In this document: positions 18,298-27,264 of the stretch, piece after piece
How positions within the stretch are numbered: position 1 is the first letter of the stretch
How the letters are laid out: each line of letters starts with the position of its first letter
Origin: Caballeronia hypogeia
GTDB taxonomy: Bacteria > Pseudomonadota > Gammaproteobacteria > Burkholderiales > Burkholderiaceae
Assembly (NCBI RefSeq): GCF_001544875.2
Contig: NZ_FCOA02000004.1
Location: 310,001 to 374,000, forward strand
Length of the DNA: 64,000 nucleotides
Reading direction: 5' to 3'
Translations under genes and position numbers: made by a program
The notes under the pieces: generated by a model
Databases searched by the model: none
What the model was told of the DNA's origin: nothing
Seen by the model: the letters and a program-made list of their open reading frames with translations, nothing else

Positions 18298-19377
18298 ATG
18301 TTCTTGAAGAACGCGTGGTACGTCGCGGCCTGGGACGACGAGGTCACCCAGGACCTGTTGCCGTTGACGATTCTCGACGAGCGGATCGTCCTCTACCGCA
18401 AGCAGGACGGAACGCCCGTCGCGCTGGAAGACGCATGTCCGCATCGCAAGCTGCCGCTCTCGATGGGACGCCGCTCGGGCGACGAGATCGAATGCGGCTA
18501 CCACGGACTGACGTTCGACTGCTCGGGCGCCTGCACGCGCGCGCCGGGCGCGGCGCGCATACCGACCGGCGCGCGCGTGCGCAGCTATCCGCTCGCGGAG
18601 CGCTACGGCCTCGTCTGGATCTGGATGGGCGACGCGCTCGCCGCTGACCCGTCCGCCATCGTCGACGTGGAGGAGTGGGACGATCCGGCCTGGGGCTCGA
18701 ATCGCGGCGACGCGATGACGGTCGATTGCCACTATCTGTACGTGACGGACAACCTGCTCGACCCCTCGCATGTCGCGTGGGTGCATCCGACCTCGTTCGG
18801 CAATGCGGCGTGCGAAGCGGAGCCGCTCAGGACGGAGGTCGCGGAGCAGGGCGTGACGGTCTCGCGCTGGATGCGCGACGCGGAGGTCGCGCCGTTCTAT
18901 GCGAAGTTCGTGCGCTTCGAAGGACGGTGCGACCGCAAGCAGCATTACGAAGTGCGCTTTCCGTCGCACGCGATCATCAAGGCGATCTTCACGCCGGCGG
19001 GCACGGGCGGGGACGATGCGCCGCTGCATCCGGATGTCTTCCTGATGAACTCCTATAACTTCATGACACCGGTCGACGAGAACCTCACGCGCTATTTCTG
19101 GTTTCAGACGCGCAATTTCGCTCCGGGCGACGAGGATGTCTCGCGTCAGTTCGACGAGGACGTGCGTCACGCGTTCGAGGAAGATCGCGCGGTGCTGAGC
19201 GCCGTCCATGCGGGCATGGCGCGCCGGCGCACGCCGAATATCGATCTCGCCATCGACGCCGGTCCGCTGCGTTTTCGCCGTGCGCTCGCGAAGATGATCG
19301 AGCGCGAGCAGACATCCGAAGCCGCGCTTGCGCCGGTGTATAAGGTGGGCCGCACGACCGACGGAGCGACGGCATGA
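18298..19377 (+). CDS. Rieske oxygenase, terminal subunit (VanA-like)
   Basis: A 359-residue Rieske non-haem iron oxygenase of the short, single-component-oxygenase type seen in vanillate and other O- or N-demethylases. The Rieske [2Fe-2S] ligands are Cys47/His49 (CPHRKLPL) and Cys66/His69 (CGYHG). The mononuclear iron histidines are His158 and His163 in DNLLDPSHVAWVHP. AGGAGG lies before the ATG at 18298. Its stop overlaps the start of the reductase by 4 bp, so the two are translationally coupled. The substrate is unknown; its neighbours suggest an amino-acid-derived or betaine-like compound. Confidence 0.9.
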   Translation: MFLKNAWYVAAWDDEVTQDLLPLTILDERIVLYRKQDGTPVALEDACPHRKLPLSMGRRSGDEIECGYHGLTFDCSGACTRAPGAARIPTGARVRSYPLAERYGLVWIWMGDALAADPSAIVDVEEWDDPAWGSNRGDAMTVDCHYLYVTDNLLDPSHVAWVHPTSFGNAACEAEPLRTEVAEQGVTVSRWMRDAEVAPFYAKFVRFEGRCDRKQHYEVRFPSHAIIKAIFTPAGTGGDDAPLHPDVFLMNSYNFMTPVDENLTRYFWFQTRNFAPGDEDVSRQFDEDVRHAFEEDRAVLSAVHAGMARRRTPNIDLAIDAGPLRFRRALAKMIEREQTSEAALAPVYKVGRTTDGATA

Positions 19378-20465
19378 CGAGCGCGGCGGCGGACGCACAC
19401 ACGGGCTTCCGGCGTCTCTGCGTCACGCGGCGGGTGCGCGAAAGCGAGTCGATCGTGTCGTTCGAACTCGCGCCGACGGACGGCATGGCGCTCGCCCCGT
19501 TTCGCGCCGGCCAGTTCGTGGCCGTGCGCCTCGCGCTGCCGGACGGCGAATCGCTCATTCGCACCTACAGTCTGTCTGGCGATCCTGCCGAGCGCTCGCG
19601 CTGGCGCATCTCGGTCAAGCAGGAAACGAATCCGCGCGGGCGCGGCTCCTGCCATCTGCACGAGCGCGCAGCGGTCGGCGACGTACTCGAGATCGCCGGG
19701 CCGGCGGGCGCGTTCGTCTGCGCGGAGGACAGCGATCGCCCGGTCGTGCTGCTTAGCGGCGGAGTCGGCGTGACGCCCATGCTCAGCATGCTGCATCGGC
19801 TGAGTTCGGCGAGCACGCGGCGCGTGCACTTCATCCACGCATGCGAGAACGGCGCCGTCCATGCGTTTCGCGAAGAGGTTCAGCGTCTCGCCGCGATGCG
19901 CGCGGGTATCGGCGTGCATGTGTGCTACCGGCTGCCGCGCGATGACGAAGACCGCGATGCGTTCGACAGTCGCGGCCTGTTGACGAAGGAGACCTTGCAG
20001 GCGCTGCTGCCGCTCGACGACTACGAGGTTTATCTGTGCGGGCCGCCGCCGTTCATGCAGGCGAACTGGAATCTGCTGCGCAACCTGGGCGTCGCGCGGG
20101 AACGCATTCACTACGAGTTCTTCGGGCCTGCCACCGTGATCGATGGCGACGTTTCGCCGCCTGCCACGGCATCGGAAAGCAGCCAGCCGGTGGACGGCGA
20201 AGCGATCACCGTGCGCTTCCATCCTCACGGCGAACCGGTCGCGTGGAACCCCGCCTGCGCGTCGTTGCTGGAGTTCGCGGAGCAGTGCGGCCATGCAGCG
20301 CCGTTCAGCTGCCGCGCGGGCATCTGCAATAGCTGCATCACACGTCTGGTTGCCGGACGAGTGGACTATGCCGAGCCGCCGCTCGATCCTCCCGCGGACG
20401 GCGAACTGCTGCTGTGTTGCGCCAGGCCCGTGACATCCGTGACCCTCGCGCTTCAGTCCGCATGA
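19374..20465 (+). CDS. Rieske oxygenase reductase (flavin, NAD, plant-type ferredoxin)
   Basis: A 363-residue reductase that passes electrons from NAD(P)H to the oxygenase. The flavin-binding motif RTYSLSG starts at 63, the nucleotide-binding domain has SGGVGVTPMLSML near 125 and YLCGPPPFM, and a C-terminal plant-type [2Fe-2S] domain has Cys313, Cys318 and Cys321 (CRAGICNSC) and a fourth ligand in LLCC at 348-349. Domain order is flavin, NAD, ferredoxin, as in VanB and phthalate dioxygenase reductase. It overlaps the oxygenase by ATGA. It is the dedicated partner of the preceding gene. Confidence 0.9.
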   Translation: MTSAAADAHTGFRRLCVTRRVRESESIVSFELAPTDGMALAPFRAGQFVAVRLALPDGESLIRTYSLSGDPAERSRWRISVKQETNPRGRGSCHLHERAAVGDVLEIAGPAGAFVCAEDSDRPVVLLSGGVGVTPMLSMLHRLSSASTRRVHFIHACENGAVHAFREEVQRLAAMRAGIGVHVCYRLPRDDEDRDAFDSRGLLTKETLQALLPLDDYEVYLCGPPPFMQANWNLLRNLGVARERIHYEFFGPATVIDGDVSPPATASESSQPVDGEAITVRFHPHGEPVAWNPACASLLEFAEQCGHAAPFSCRAGICNSCITRLVAGRVDYAEPPLDPPADGELLLCCARPVTSVTLALQSA

Positions 20466-20515
20466 GCGTCGCGACGAAGCGTGAATTCATCGAGAGCATC
20501 CAAGTCGAGGAACAC

Positions 20516-21643
20516 ATGACGATCGAATTTCCCGTGGAACCCGGTTTTGCACGGCAACGCGAGCGGTTCCTGCATGCGGCGAAGGCCGCCGGCGCGACAC
20601 TCGCCTGTTACGAGCATCCGTTGCGGGGGCCATCCGGCGAAACGCTTGCGACGGATGTCGCGTGGCTCGGCGCCCCCGATGCGCGCCGCGTGCTGGTCGC
20701 CATTTCCGGCACGCACGGCGTCGAGGGCTACTACGGCTCGGCGTGCCAGGCGGCCTGGCTGCACGAGTTGCAATCGCGCAAGCTGCCGGAAGGCGTGGCG
20801 GTCATGCTGGTGCATCTGATCAATCCCTGGGGCACGGCCTGGGTGCGCCGCGTCAACGAGGACAACGTCGATCTGAATCGCAACTACGTGGATTTCGACG
20901 TCCCGCTGCCGGTCAACCCGCGCTACGAGACGATCCACGAGATCTACACGTGCCGCGATATCGACGGCCCGGCCCGCCAGCATGCCGACGCACAACTGGC
21001 GAGCCATGTGCGCTCGATGGGCTGGGCGGAGTATCAGGCGATCGTGGGCGCAGGCCAGTACGCGCACGCCGATGGCCTTTTCTACGGCGGCGAGAAGACC
21101 ACGTGGTCGAACCGGACCTTGCGCGCGATTGTCGAGCGCTTCCTCAGGCCCGCTCAGGTCGCGATCGCATTCGACCTGCATACGGGCGCGGGCGCGTTCG
21201 GGCATCCGATGCTGATGGCCATCGCGCAGTCGCGCTATCCCGCGCTGACCGATGCGCAGCGCCTCTACGGACCGTGGCTCTACACGCTTCTGACGCAAGC
21301 CGATGCCGCGACGAGCGAGACCGGCGTCGTTGCCCGGGCGACCGGCTATACCTCGCAGGCCATGCTCGATGCGTTGCCCGATACGCATCTGATGCAACTC
21401 GTCATCGAATGCGGCACGTATGCGGAAGAGCGCATGCACGAGGCATTACGCAACGATCACTGGCTGCATCTTTACGGCGACCCGCTCGATGCGCGCGGCA
21501 GGCAGATCAGCCGCGCGCTGTTCGAGTCTTTTCTGCCCGCCGACGAGGACTGGCGCGATATCGCGTGGCGACGCACGCGGCAGATCTGGGAACGCGCATT
21601 GAAGGCGCTGCCCGAACTGGAACCCGCGCCGAAGCAGGGCTGA
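20516..21643 (+). CDS. DUF2817 / M14-like zinc hydrolase
   Basis: A 375-residue protein of the DUF2817 group, distantly related to M14 zinc carboxypeptidases and aspartoacylases. Candidate metal-binding and active residues are ISGTHGVEGYYGS near 60, DLNRNYVDF near 122 and AFDLHTGAGAFG near 220. An alternative start at 20462 overlaps the reductase stop (ATGA), but the GAGGAA site at 20508 favours 20516. It sits between oxygenase and transporter genes, so it probably trims an amide or ester from the imported compound. It has no signal peptide and acts in the cytoplasm. Confidence 0.78.
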   Translation: MTIEFPVEPGFARQRERFLHAAKAAGATLACYEHPLRGPSGETLATDVAWLGAPDARRVLVAISGTHGVEGYYGSACQAAWLHELQSRKLPEGVAVMLVHLINPWGTAWVRRVNEDNVDLNRNYVDFDVPLPVNPRYETIHEIYTCRDIDGPARQHADAQLASHVRSMGWAEYQAIVGAGQYAHADGLFYGGEKTTWSNRTLRAIVERFLRPAQVAIAFDLHTGAGAFGHPMLMAIAQSRYPALTDAQRLYGPWLYTLLTQADAATSETGVVARATGYTSQAMLDALPDTHLMQLVIECGTYAEERMHEALRNDHWLHLYGDPLDARGRQISRALFESFLPADEDWRDIAWRRTRQIWERALKALPELEPAPKQG

Positions 21644-21684
21644 TCCCGGACGCTAAAAAACTACCCACAAGGAGACACGCCATC

Positions 21685-22371
21685 ATGTTCGAAGGCTACG
21701 GTCCGCAACTGATCGCGGGAACCTGCAAGACGCTGGAGCTCGCGTTGTTGTCGCTCGCGGTGTCGTTCGTGCTGGGCTTGATCGGCGCGGCGGCGAAGCT
21801 CTCGGGAAGGCGTGCGCTGGTATGCGCCGGCACGGTCTACACGACGCTGATCCGCGCCGTGCCCGACCTCGTTCTCATGCTCTTGCTCTTCTACAGCATT
21901 CAGATGCTGCTGAACCAGGTGACCGATGCCATGGCGCTGGAGCAGATCGATATCGATCCGTTCGTCGCGGGCGTGCTGACGCTCGGCTTCATCTACGGCG
22001 CGTACTTCACGGAGACGTTTCGCGGCGCTTTTCTCGCAGTGGCGCGTGGCCAGATCGAAGCGGGGCACGCCTACGGCATGTCGCGCTGGCAGGTCTTCCG
22101 CCGGCTGATGTTCCCGCAGATGATGCGATACGCGCTGCCGGGCATCGGCAACAACTGGCAGGTCGTGGTGAAGGCGACCGCGCTGGTGTCGATCATCGGT
22201 CTCGCCGATATCGTGAAGGTCACGCAGGATGCCGGCAAGAGCACACTGCAGTTCTTTTTCTTCACGCTCGCTGCCGGCGCGATCTATCTCGCGATCACGA
22301 CCGTTTCGAATCTGGCGCTCGCGCGGCTCGAAAAGCGCTATTCGGTGGGCGTACGGAGGGCCGCGTTGTGA
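21685..22371 (+). CDS. ABC transporter permease, HisQ-like
   Basis: A 228-residue inner-membrane permease of the polar amino acid (HisMQ) family, with about five membrane helices and the EAA loop AVARGQIEAGHAYGMSRWQVFRRLMFPQ that contacts the ATPase. AAGGAGA precedes the ATG at 21685. Its stop overlaps the GTG of the next permease. It is the only permease pair for three binding proteins in the region. Confidence 0.9.
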   Translation: MFEGYGPQLIAGTCKTLELALLSLAVSFVLGLIGAAAKLSGRRALVCAGTVYTTLIRAVPDLVLMLLLFYSIQMLLNQVTDAMALEQIDIDPFVAGVLTLGFIYGAYFTETFRGAFLAVARGQIEAGHAYGMSRWQVFRRLMFPQMMRYALPGIGNNWQVVVKATALVSIIGLADIVKVTQDAGKSTLQFFFFTLAAGAIYLAITTVSNLALARLEKRYSVGVRRAAL

Positions 22372-23081
22372 TCGACATCGTTCGCGAATACTGGCAGAAC
22401 TATCTGTTCACCGACGGCTATCGCTTCACCGGCCTTGCAATCACGCTCTGGCTTCTGGTCGCCTCCATCGGGCTGGGCTTTTGCCTCGCGGTGCCGCTCG
22501 CCGTTGCGCGGGCGTCGGACAACCGCTTCATCTCCACGCCGGTGCGGATCTATACCTACGTGTTTCGCGGCACGCCGCTCTACGTTCAGCTTCTGCTTTG
22601 CTATACGGGGTTGTATAGCCTGCAGGTCGTGCATGCGCACGCGCTGCTCGACGAATTCTTTCGCAACGCGATGAACTGCACGCTGCTCGCGTTCACGCTC
22701 AACGAGTGCGCCTATACGACCGAGATCTTCGCGGGCGCGATCAGGGCGACCGCGCATGGCGAAGTGGAAGCGGGCGCGGCATACGGCATGTCGCGCTTCA
22801 CGCTGTATCGAAAGATCATTCTTCCCTCGGCGCTGCGCCGGGCGCTGCCCAATTACAGCAACGAAGTGATCCTGATGCTGCACGCGACCACGCTCGCCTT
22901 CACCGCGACCGTTCCCGACATCCTCAAGGTCACGCGCGACGTGAATTCGGCGACGTATCAGTCGTTCCAGGCGTTCGGCATCGCGGCGCTGCTTTATGCG
23001 GGCATCGCGTTCGCGCTGGTGTTCGCCTTTCGCAAGCTCGAAGCGCATCTGCTCGCGTTTCTCAAGCCGCAGGCGCGATGA
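22368..23081 (+). CDS. ABC transporter permease, HisM-like
   Basis: A 237-residue second permease of the polar amino acid ABC transporter. It starts with GTG at 22368, overlapping the previous stop (GTGA) with ACGGAGGG upstream. The EAA loop [24 protein letters not shown] is clear, and several helices are visible. It forms the heterodimeric membrane channel with the gene before it and overlaps the ATPase gene by 4 bp. Confidence 0.9.
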   Translation: MIDIVREYWQNYLFTDGYRFTGLAITLWLLVASIGLGFCLAVPLAVARASDNRFISTPVRIYTYVFRGTPLYVQLLLCYTGLYSLQVVHAHALLDEFFRNAMNCTLLAFTLNECAYTTEIFAGAIRATAHGEVEAGAAYGMSRFTLYRKIILPSALRRALPNYSNEVILMLHATTLAFTATVPDILKVTRDVNSATYQSFQAFGIAALLYAGIAFALVFAFRKLEAHLLAFLKPQAR

Positions 23082-23125
23082 TGCAGGCTCAATCCCAATC
23101 CAGTCAGGCAGGAGACAGCAAAGAC

Positions 23126-23893
23126 ATGATCAAGCTGGCCGTCGATGATCTGCACAAGAAGTTCGGCGAGAACGAGGTGCTCAAAGGGCTTTCGCTCAAC
23201 GCGAAGGCGGGCGATGTCATCAGCATCATCGGTTCGAGCGGATCGGGAAAGAGCACCTTCCTGCGCTGCCTCAATTTTCTCGAGCAGCCGTGTTCGGGCA
23301 GCATCACGCTCAACGGCGAAGCGATTCGCACCCGGCGCGACCGGCAAGGCACGTTGCGCGCGTCCGACCCGAAGCAGTTGCGTCGCATGCGCGCGCAGCT
23401 TTCGATGGTGTTTCAGCATTTCAACCTGTGGGCGCACAAGACCGTGCTGGAGAACGTCATCGAAGCGCCGATGAGCGTGCTCGGTCTGAGCCGCGCCGAC
23501 GCGCTGGAACGTGCAAGGCGCTATCTGGCGAAGGTCGGCATGACGGGCGCGACCGAGAACCGCTATCCCGCGCATTTGTCGGGCGGCCAGCAGCAGCGTG
23601 TGGCGATCGCGCGCGCACTCGCGATGGAGCCCGAAGTCATGCTCTTCGATGAGCCCACCTCCGCGCTCGATCCCGAGCTCGTGGGCGAGGTGCTGCGCGT
23701 GATGCAATCGCTCGCGGAGGAAGGGCGCACGATGATCGTCGTCACGCACGAGATGGGCTTTGCGCGGCACGTATCGAACCACGCCGTGTTTCTGCATCAG
23801 GGACGAATCGAGGAGCAAGGGCATCCGCACGACGTGCTGGTGAATCCGCGGAGCGAGCGGTTGCGCCAGTTTCTGGCCGGCAGCCTCAAGTGA
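23126..23893 (+). CDS. ABC transporter ATP-binding protein, HisP-like
   Basis: A 255-residue ATPase. Walker A GSSGSGKS at 36-43, signature LSGGQQQR, Walker [13 protein letters not shown] and the switch His in VVTHEMG are all intact. I start at 23126 ([16 protein letters not shown]), where HisP similarity begins and AGGAGA lies upstream. An in-frame ATG at 23078 overlaps the permease stop and would add 16 residues. It energises uptake by the HisQ/HisM pair, probably with any of the three binding proteins. Confidence 0.92.
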   Translation: MIKLAVDDLHKKFGENEVLKGLSLNAKAGDVISIIGSSGSGKSTFLRCLNFLEQPCSGSITLNGEAIRTRRDRQGTLRASDPKQLRRMRAQLSMVFQHFNLWAHKTVLENVIEAPMSVLGLSRADALERARRYLAKVGMTGATENRYPAHLSGGQQQRVAIARALAMEPEVMLFDEPTSALDPELVGEVLRVMQSLAEEGRTMIVVTHEMGFARHVSNHAVFLHQGRIEEQGHPHDVLVNPRSERLRQFLAGSLK

Positions 23894-23933
23894 CACGAGT
23901 CCGCGCCGCGATGCCCGGAACGAAGGCTCGTTT

Positions 23934-24845
23934 TTAGGCCGCGTGGCCCGACGCCCGCCGGACGCAGTCGATGAAGTATTCCAGCGCCGCGCTCAGCACG
24001 AGGTCGCGGCGATACATGAGCCCGAGGGTCAGATTCGAAGGCAGGGCGTCGGTGTCGAGCGGCTGCATGCGGCCTAGCCTGCGCTCTTCGTCGAGCAGGA
24101 AGTCCGGCCACACGCTGACGGTTCCCGGCTGTTGCGCGAGCTGCCCATAGAGCCGCTGCGAGGTGCAGACGTTCACATGAGCGGGCAGCGGCAGGATGCG
24201 GTCGCCGCATAGCTCGCGCCAGAACGCGGGCCAGCTGTCGCGCGTGTGATTGTAGAGCCAGCGTGCGCCGCTCAGGCGCTCGAGCCGCGTTTCCCGCGCG
24301 AGCGCGTCGCCGCTCGGGACCGCCAGCATCTGTTGCGATTCGCCGATCTGCACGACGCGATATTCGGCGGTGATGTCGCTGTCCGCGACGAACGCCACGC
24401 AAAGGTCGAAGGAGCCGTCGCGCAAGCCGTCGATGATCTGCGCCGGCAGGCATTCATAGACGTTGAGCCGCACGTCCGGCAACCGCTCGCGAAACGCGCG
24501 CAACGCATCGGGCATGGCAATGGACGACGCCAGCAGCGAGACGCCGATCGATAGCGTCTTTTGCGCGCCGGACTTCATCTCTTCGAGCTCACGCTCCGCG
24601 CTCGCAATCTCCGTGACCACCGCGCGCGCGCGCCGCAGCAGCGCTTCGCCGTAGCGCGTCAGCCGCACGCCCGCGCCGCTGCGTTCCAGCAGTTGCACGC
24701 CGAGGCGCGTTTCCAGTTCCTTGATGCTCTTCGTCACCGCCGGCTGCGAGACGCTCAATGCATCGGCCGCGGCCATCAGCGTGCCGTGCTCGGCGATCGC
24801 GACCAGTGTCTGGAGTTGCGCGGTCTTGAGGCTTTTCCGTTCCAT
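23934..24845 (-). CDS. LysR-family regulator
   Basis: A 303-residue LysR regulator (MERKSLKTAQLQTLVAIAEHG, HTH AADALSVSQPAVTKSIKELE). The start is placed at the ATG 24845; two more codons upstream begin with TTG. It is divergent from the second M20 amidohydrolase at 24958, mirroring the LysR/M20 arrangement at 13200-15445, so the two blocks look like a duplicated regulator-enzyme-binding protein unit. A 7-bp inverted repeat at 24910-24936 lies between the two start codons. Confidence 0.87.
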   Translation of the reverse strand: MERKSLKTAQLQTLVAIAEHGTLMAAADALSVSQPAVTKSIKELETRLGVQLLERSGAGVRLTRYGEALLRRARAVVTEIASAERELEEMKSGAQKTLSIGVSLLASSIAMPDALRAFRERLPDVRLNVYECLPAQIIDGLRDGSFDLCVAFVADSDITAEYRVVQIGESQQMLAVPSGDALARETRLERLSGARWLYNHTRDSWPAFWRELCGDRILPLPAHVNVCTSQRLYGQLAQQPGTVSVWPDFLLDEERRLGRMQPLDTDALPSNLTLGLMYRRDLVLSAALEYFIDCVRRASGHAA

Positions 24846-24909
24846 AAGCAAAGGCTATGAGCATGAGAAATTGGAAATCGACCGTGGCCGACGCGCCCTT
24901 AGTATGCGA

Positions 24910-24936
24910 ACTCCGGCACGAAAGAAAGTCCGGAGT
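24910..24936. promoter_or_regulatory. inverted repeat ACTCCGG-N13-CCGGAGT
   Basis: Perfect 7-bp arms in the LysR/M20 intergenic region, ending 21 bp before the M20 start codon. It could be the LysR operator or a leader hairpin close to the AAGGAGG ribosome site. Confidence 0.4.
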
Positions 24937-24957
24937 ATACAAGGAGGCAATGGAGCA

Positions 24958-26109
24958 ATGACGGATACGCCCGATATCGATATCGACGAACTGGTCGCCT
25001 TGCGGCGAGACATTCACGCGAACCCCGAGATCGCATTCGACGAACATCGCACGAGCGAGCTCGTCGCGGCAAAGCTGCGGGCATGGGACATCGAGACGCA
25101 TGCCGGCATCGGCGGGACGGGTGTGGTCGGCGTGGTGCATGGGGCGTCGGGCCGCGGCCGCACGATCGCGCTGCGCGCCGACATGGACGCGCTGCCGATG
25201 GAGGAAGAAGGCCGTCCGCTGCATCGCTCGCTTCGGCAGGGCGTGTTTCACGGCTGCGGCCACGACGGACATACGGCGATGCTGCTCGGCGTCGCGCGTC
25301 ACTTCAGCCGCCATCGCGACTTCGCCGGTACGGTCGTGCTGGTGTTCCAGCCGGCCGAGGAAACGGGCGGTGGCGCGAACGCGATGCTCGCCGACGGACT
25401 CGAAACCCGCTTCCTCTACGACGAAATCTACGCGTTGCACAACGCGCCGCATTTCGCGCCGGGCACGTTCGGCGTGCTCGACGGCGCGATGCTCGCCTCA
25501 TGCGATGAAATCGTGATCGGCATCGACGGTGTCGGCGGACATGGTTCGGCGCCCGAGAAAACGAAGGACCCCGTGATGGCGGCCGCGCAACTCATCTGCG
25601 CGTTGCAGACGGTCGTGAGCCGTTCGATCGACCCCAGTGCGACGGCGGTCCTTAGCATCGGCAGCGTGCACGCGGGCAGCGCGCCCAACGTGATTCCGTC
25701 ACATACGGCACTGACGGGCACGCTGCGCGCCTTCGACGAGCGCATCCGCGCGCAGGCCAAAGCGCGCATCAGGACGATCTGCGAGGGCATCGCGACGACC
25801 AGCGAATGCGCGATCTCCGTGGCGTTCCGCAACAGCTCGCCGGCGACGATCAACCACCGCGAGCAGGCGCAGGCCGCGGCGCGCGTCGCCGGGAACGTCT
25901 TCGGCGCGGAGAACGTATTGCGCGATTTCGCGCCGCTCAACGGCTCCGAAGACTTCTCGGAGTTCCTGTTGCGCCGGCCCGGCGCGTATGCGCTGCTCGG
26001 TCAGGGCGGCGTGTATTGCCATCATCCCGAGTTCGATTTCAACGACGACGTGCTGCCGCTCGGCGTGCGCTTCTTCGTGGCGCTCGCGCACGCACGTTGC
26101 GCGGCTTAG
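24958..26109 (+). CDS. M20-family amidohydrolase, copy 2
   Basis: A 383-residue M20D metallo-amidohydrolase, a paralogue of the enzyme at 14282. RADMDALPM, HGCGHDGHTAM, the PAEETGGGAN segment and GSEDFSEF near the C-terminus are the usual metal and active-site regions. AAGGAGG precedes the ATG. The PAEETGG form differs from PAEEGLA in the first copy, so the two may prefer different acyl groups. It is followed 28 bp later by the third binding protein. Confidence 0.87.
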   Translation: MTDTPDIDIDELVALRRDIHANPEIAFDEHRTSELVAAKLRAWDIETHAGIGGTGVVGVVHGASGRGRTIALRADMDALPMEEEGRPLHRSLRQGVFHGCGHDGHTAMLLGVARHFSRHRDFAGTVVLVFQPAEETGGGANAMLADGLETRFLYDEIYALHNAPHFAPGTFGVLDGAMLASCDEIVIGIDGVGGHGSAPEKTKDPVMAAAQLICALQTVVSRSIDPSATAVLSIGSVHAGSAPNVIPSHTALTGTLRAFDERIRAQAKARIRTICEGIATTSECAISVAFRNSSPATINHREQAQAAARVAGNVFGAENVLRDFAPLNGSEDFSEFLLRRPGAYALLGQGGVYCHHPEFDFNDDVLPLGVRFFVALAHARCAA

Positions 26110-26137
26110 TTCGACCAAGTCATAAAAGGAGACATTG

Positions 26138-26926
26138 ATGAAGCATTACCGAGTGCGTGCGCTCCACGCGATTGCATTGGCCTTCGCCGTGACCGCGATG
26201 AGCAGCGCGTGCAGCGCTGCGACCTTGCGCTTCGGCACCGACCCGAGCTATCCGCCGTACGAGTACAAGCGGCCCGACGGCAGTCTTGCGGGACTCGACA
26301 TCGAGATCGGCAACGCGATCTGCGCCGCTGCCCAGGTGAAATGCGTCTGGGTGGAAAGCAGCTTCGACGGACTGGTCGCCGGATTGCAGTCGCGCAAGTT
26401 CGACGCGATCAACGCATCGATGGCGCCGACCGCCGCGCGCCGCGCCGTGATGGATTTCACGCAGGCCGTCTATCCGGCGGACATTCGTCTCGTCGCGGCG
26501 CGCGGCAGCAATCTGCTGCCCGACGCGGCGTCGCTTACGGGCAAGCGTGTCGGCGTGCTGCAGGGCTCGACGCAGGCTGCGTTCGTCAAATCCGCGTGGG
26601 CACAGCGCGGCGTGATCCTGCAAGAGTATCCGGACCAGGACAGCATCTATGCCGACCTCGCGAACGGAAGACTCGATGCGACGCTCGTCGTGGGTTCCGC
26701 GGCCCGTCTGGGTTTTCTCTCGAAGCCGCAGGGCGCGCGGTTCGATTTCGCGGGTCCGCGCATCGACGATCCGGCGATCCTCGGCGCGAGCAGCGTGATC
26801 GGCGTGCGCAAGGGCGACGGCAAGACGCTGCAGGCGCTCGATAACGCGCTCGACCGGCTCAGGAAAGACGGCACGATCGACCGGCTGCAGAAACAGTATC
26901 TCGGCGACGGGCAAGCCGCGAAATAG
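26138..26926 (+). CDS. ABC transporter substrate-binding protein, basic amino acid type (third of three)
   Basis: A 262-residue HisJ-like periplasmic binding protein. The signal peptide ends near ACSAA (residue 28). LRFGTDPSYPPYEYK, the disulfide cysteines in AICAAAQVKCVWVE and RVGVLQGSTQAAFV match the other two copies, but the ligand-pocket region differs (INASMAPTAARR where the others read LSAMS), hinting at another ligand. Downstream sequence immediately becomes a porin remnant. Confidence 0.87.
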   Translation: MKHYRVRALHAIALAFAVTAMSSACSAATLRFGTDPSYPPYEYKRPDGSLAGLDIEIGNAICAAAQVKCVWVESSFDGLVAGLQSRKFDAINASMAPTAARRAVMDFTQAVYPADIRLVAARGSNLLPDAASLTGKRVGVLQGSTQAAFVKSAWAQRGVILQEYPDQDSIYADLANGRLDATLVVGSAARLGFLSKPQGARFDFAGPRIDDPAILGASSVIGVRKGDGKTLQALDNALDRLRKDGTIDRLQKQYLGDGQAAK

Positions 26927-26931
26927 CGCAT

Positions 26932-27171
26932 GAATACCGGAGGCTCGACGCATCGGGCGGCGCGAGCCGGCCGCACTGGCATACGCCCGGTCTGATGGCG
27001 GACTACAGCCTGTCGAAGCGCACGCACGTGTACGCGATGGCAAGCCTGCAGAAGGTATCGAGTGCCCACAGCGGAACGGCGCTTGATCTTGCGTATGTGG
27101 GTGGCGCCGATGACTCGTCATCGAACGACCGGCAAGCCGTCGCGCGCGTCGACATTCGCCACGAGTTCTGA
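26932..27171 (+). pseudogene. C-terminal remnant of a Gram-negative porin
   Basis: Directly after the third binding protein, one frame reads YRRLDASGGASRPHWHTPG, then LMADYSLSKRTHVYAMASLQ, and ends VARVDIRHEF and stop. This is the typical end of Burkholderia trimeric porins: the DYxLSKRT strand and the C-terminal Phe needed for outer-membrane assembly. The preceding roughly 300 codons are absent. The frame differs from the binding-protein frame, so it is not a fusion. It looks like the residue of a porin gene cut by the rearrangement that placed the transporter block here. Confidence 0.7.
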
Positions 27172-27204
27172 ACGGCGAGGGGCGCAGCCCGTATAAAGGA
27201 TATC

Positions 27205-27264
27205 TGCCTATCCACCGGCTCGCTCGCTTCGCCGATCAAACGCATCAGGCAGTCGTCGAGCAAA
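27205..27264 (-). pseudogene. scrap of a LysR gene 3' end
   Basis: On the minus strand about 20 codons read LDDCLMRLIGEASEPVDR, matching the end of the LysR protein at 17165 (LNDQLLRVIGGTGEPVDM). TCCACCGGCTCG is identical at both places, and a 4-bp loss removes the original stop. The match ends abruptly at the stop codon of the carrier gene at 27265. Confidence 0.45.

Noticed and set aside
26995..27171. A separate 58-codon gene starting at the ATG 26995
   Set aside because: The same frame continues upstream as porin sequence to about 26932, so the ATG is an internal Met of a porin remnant.
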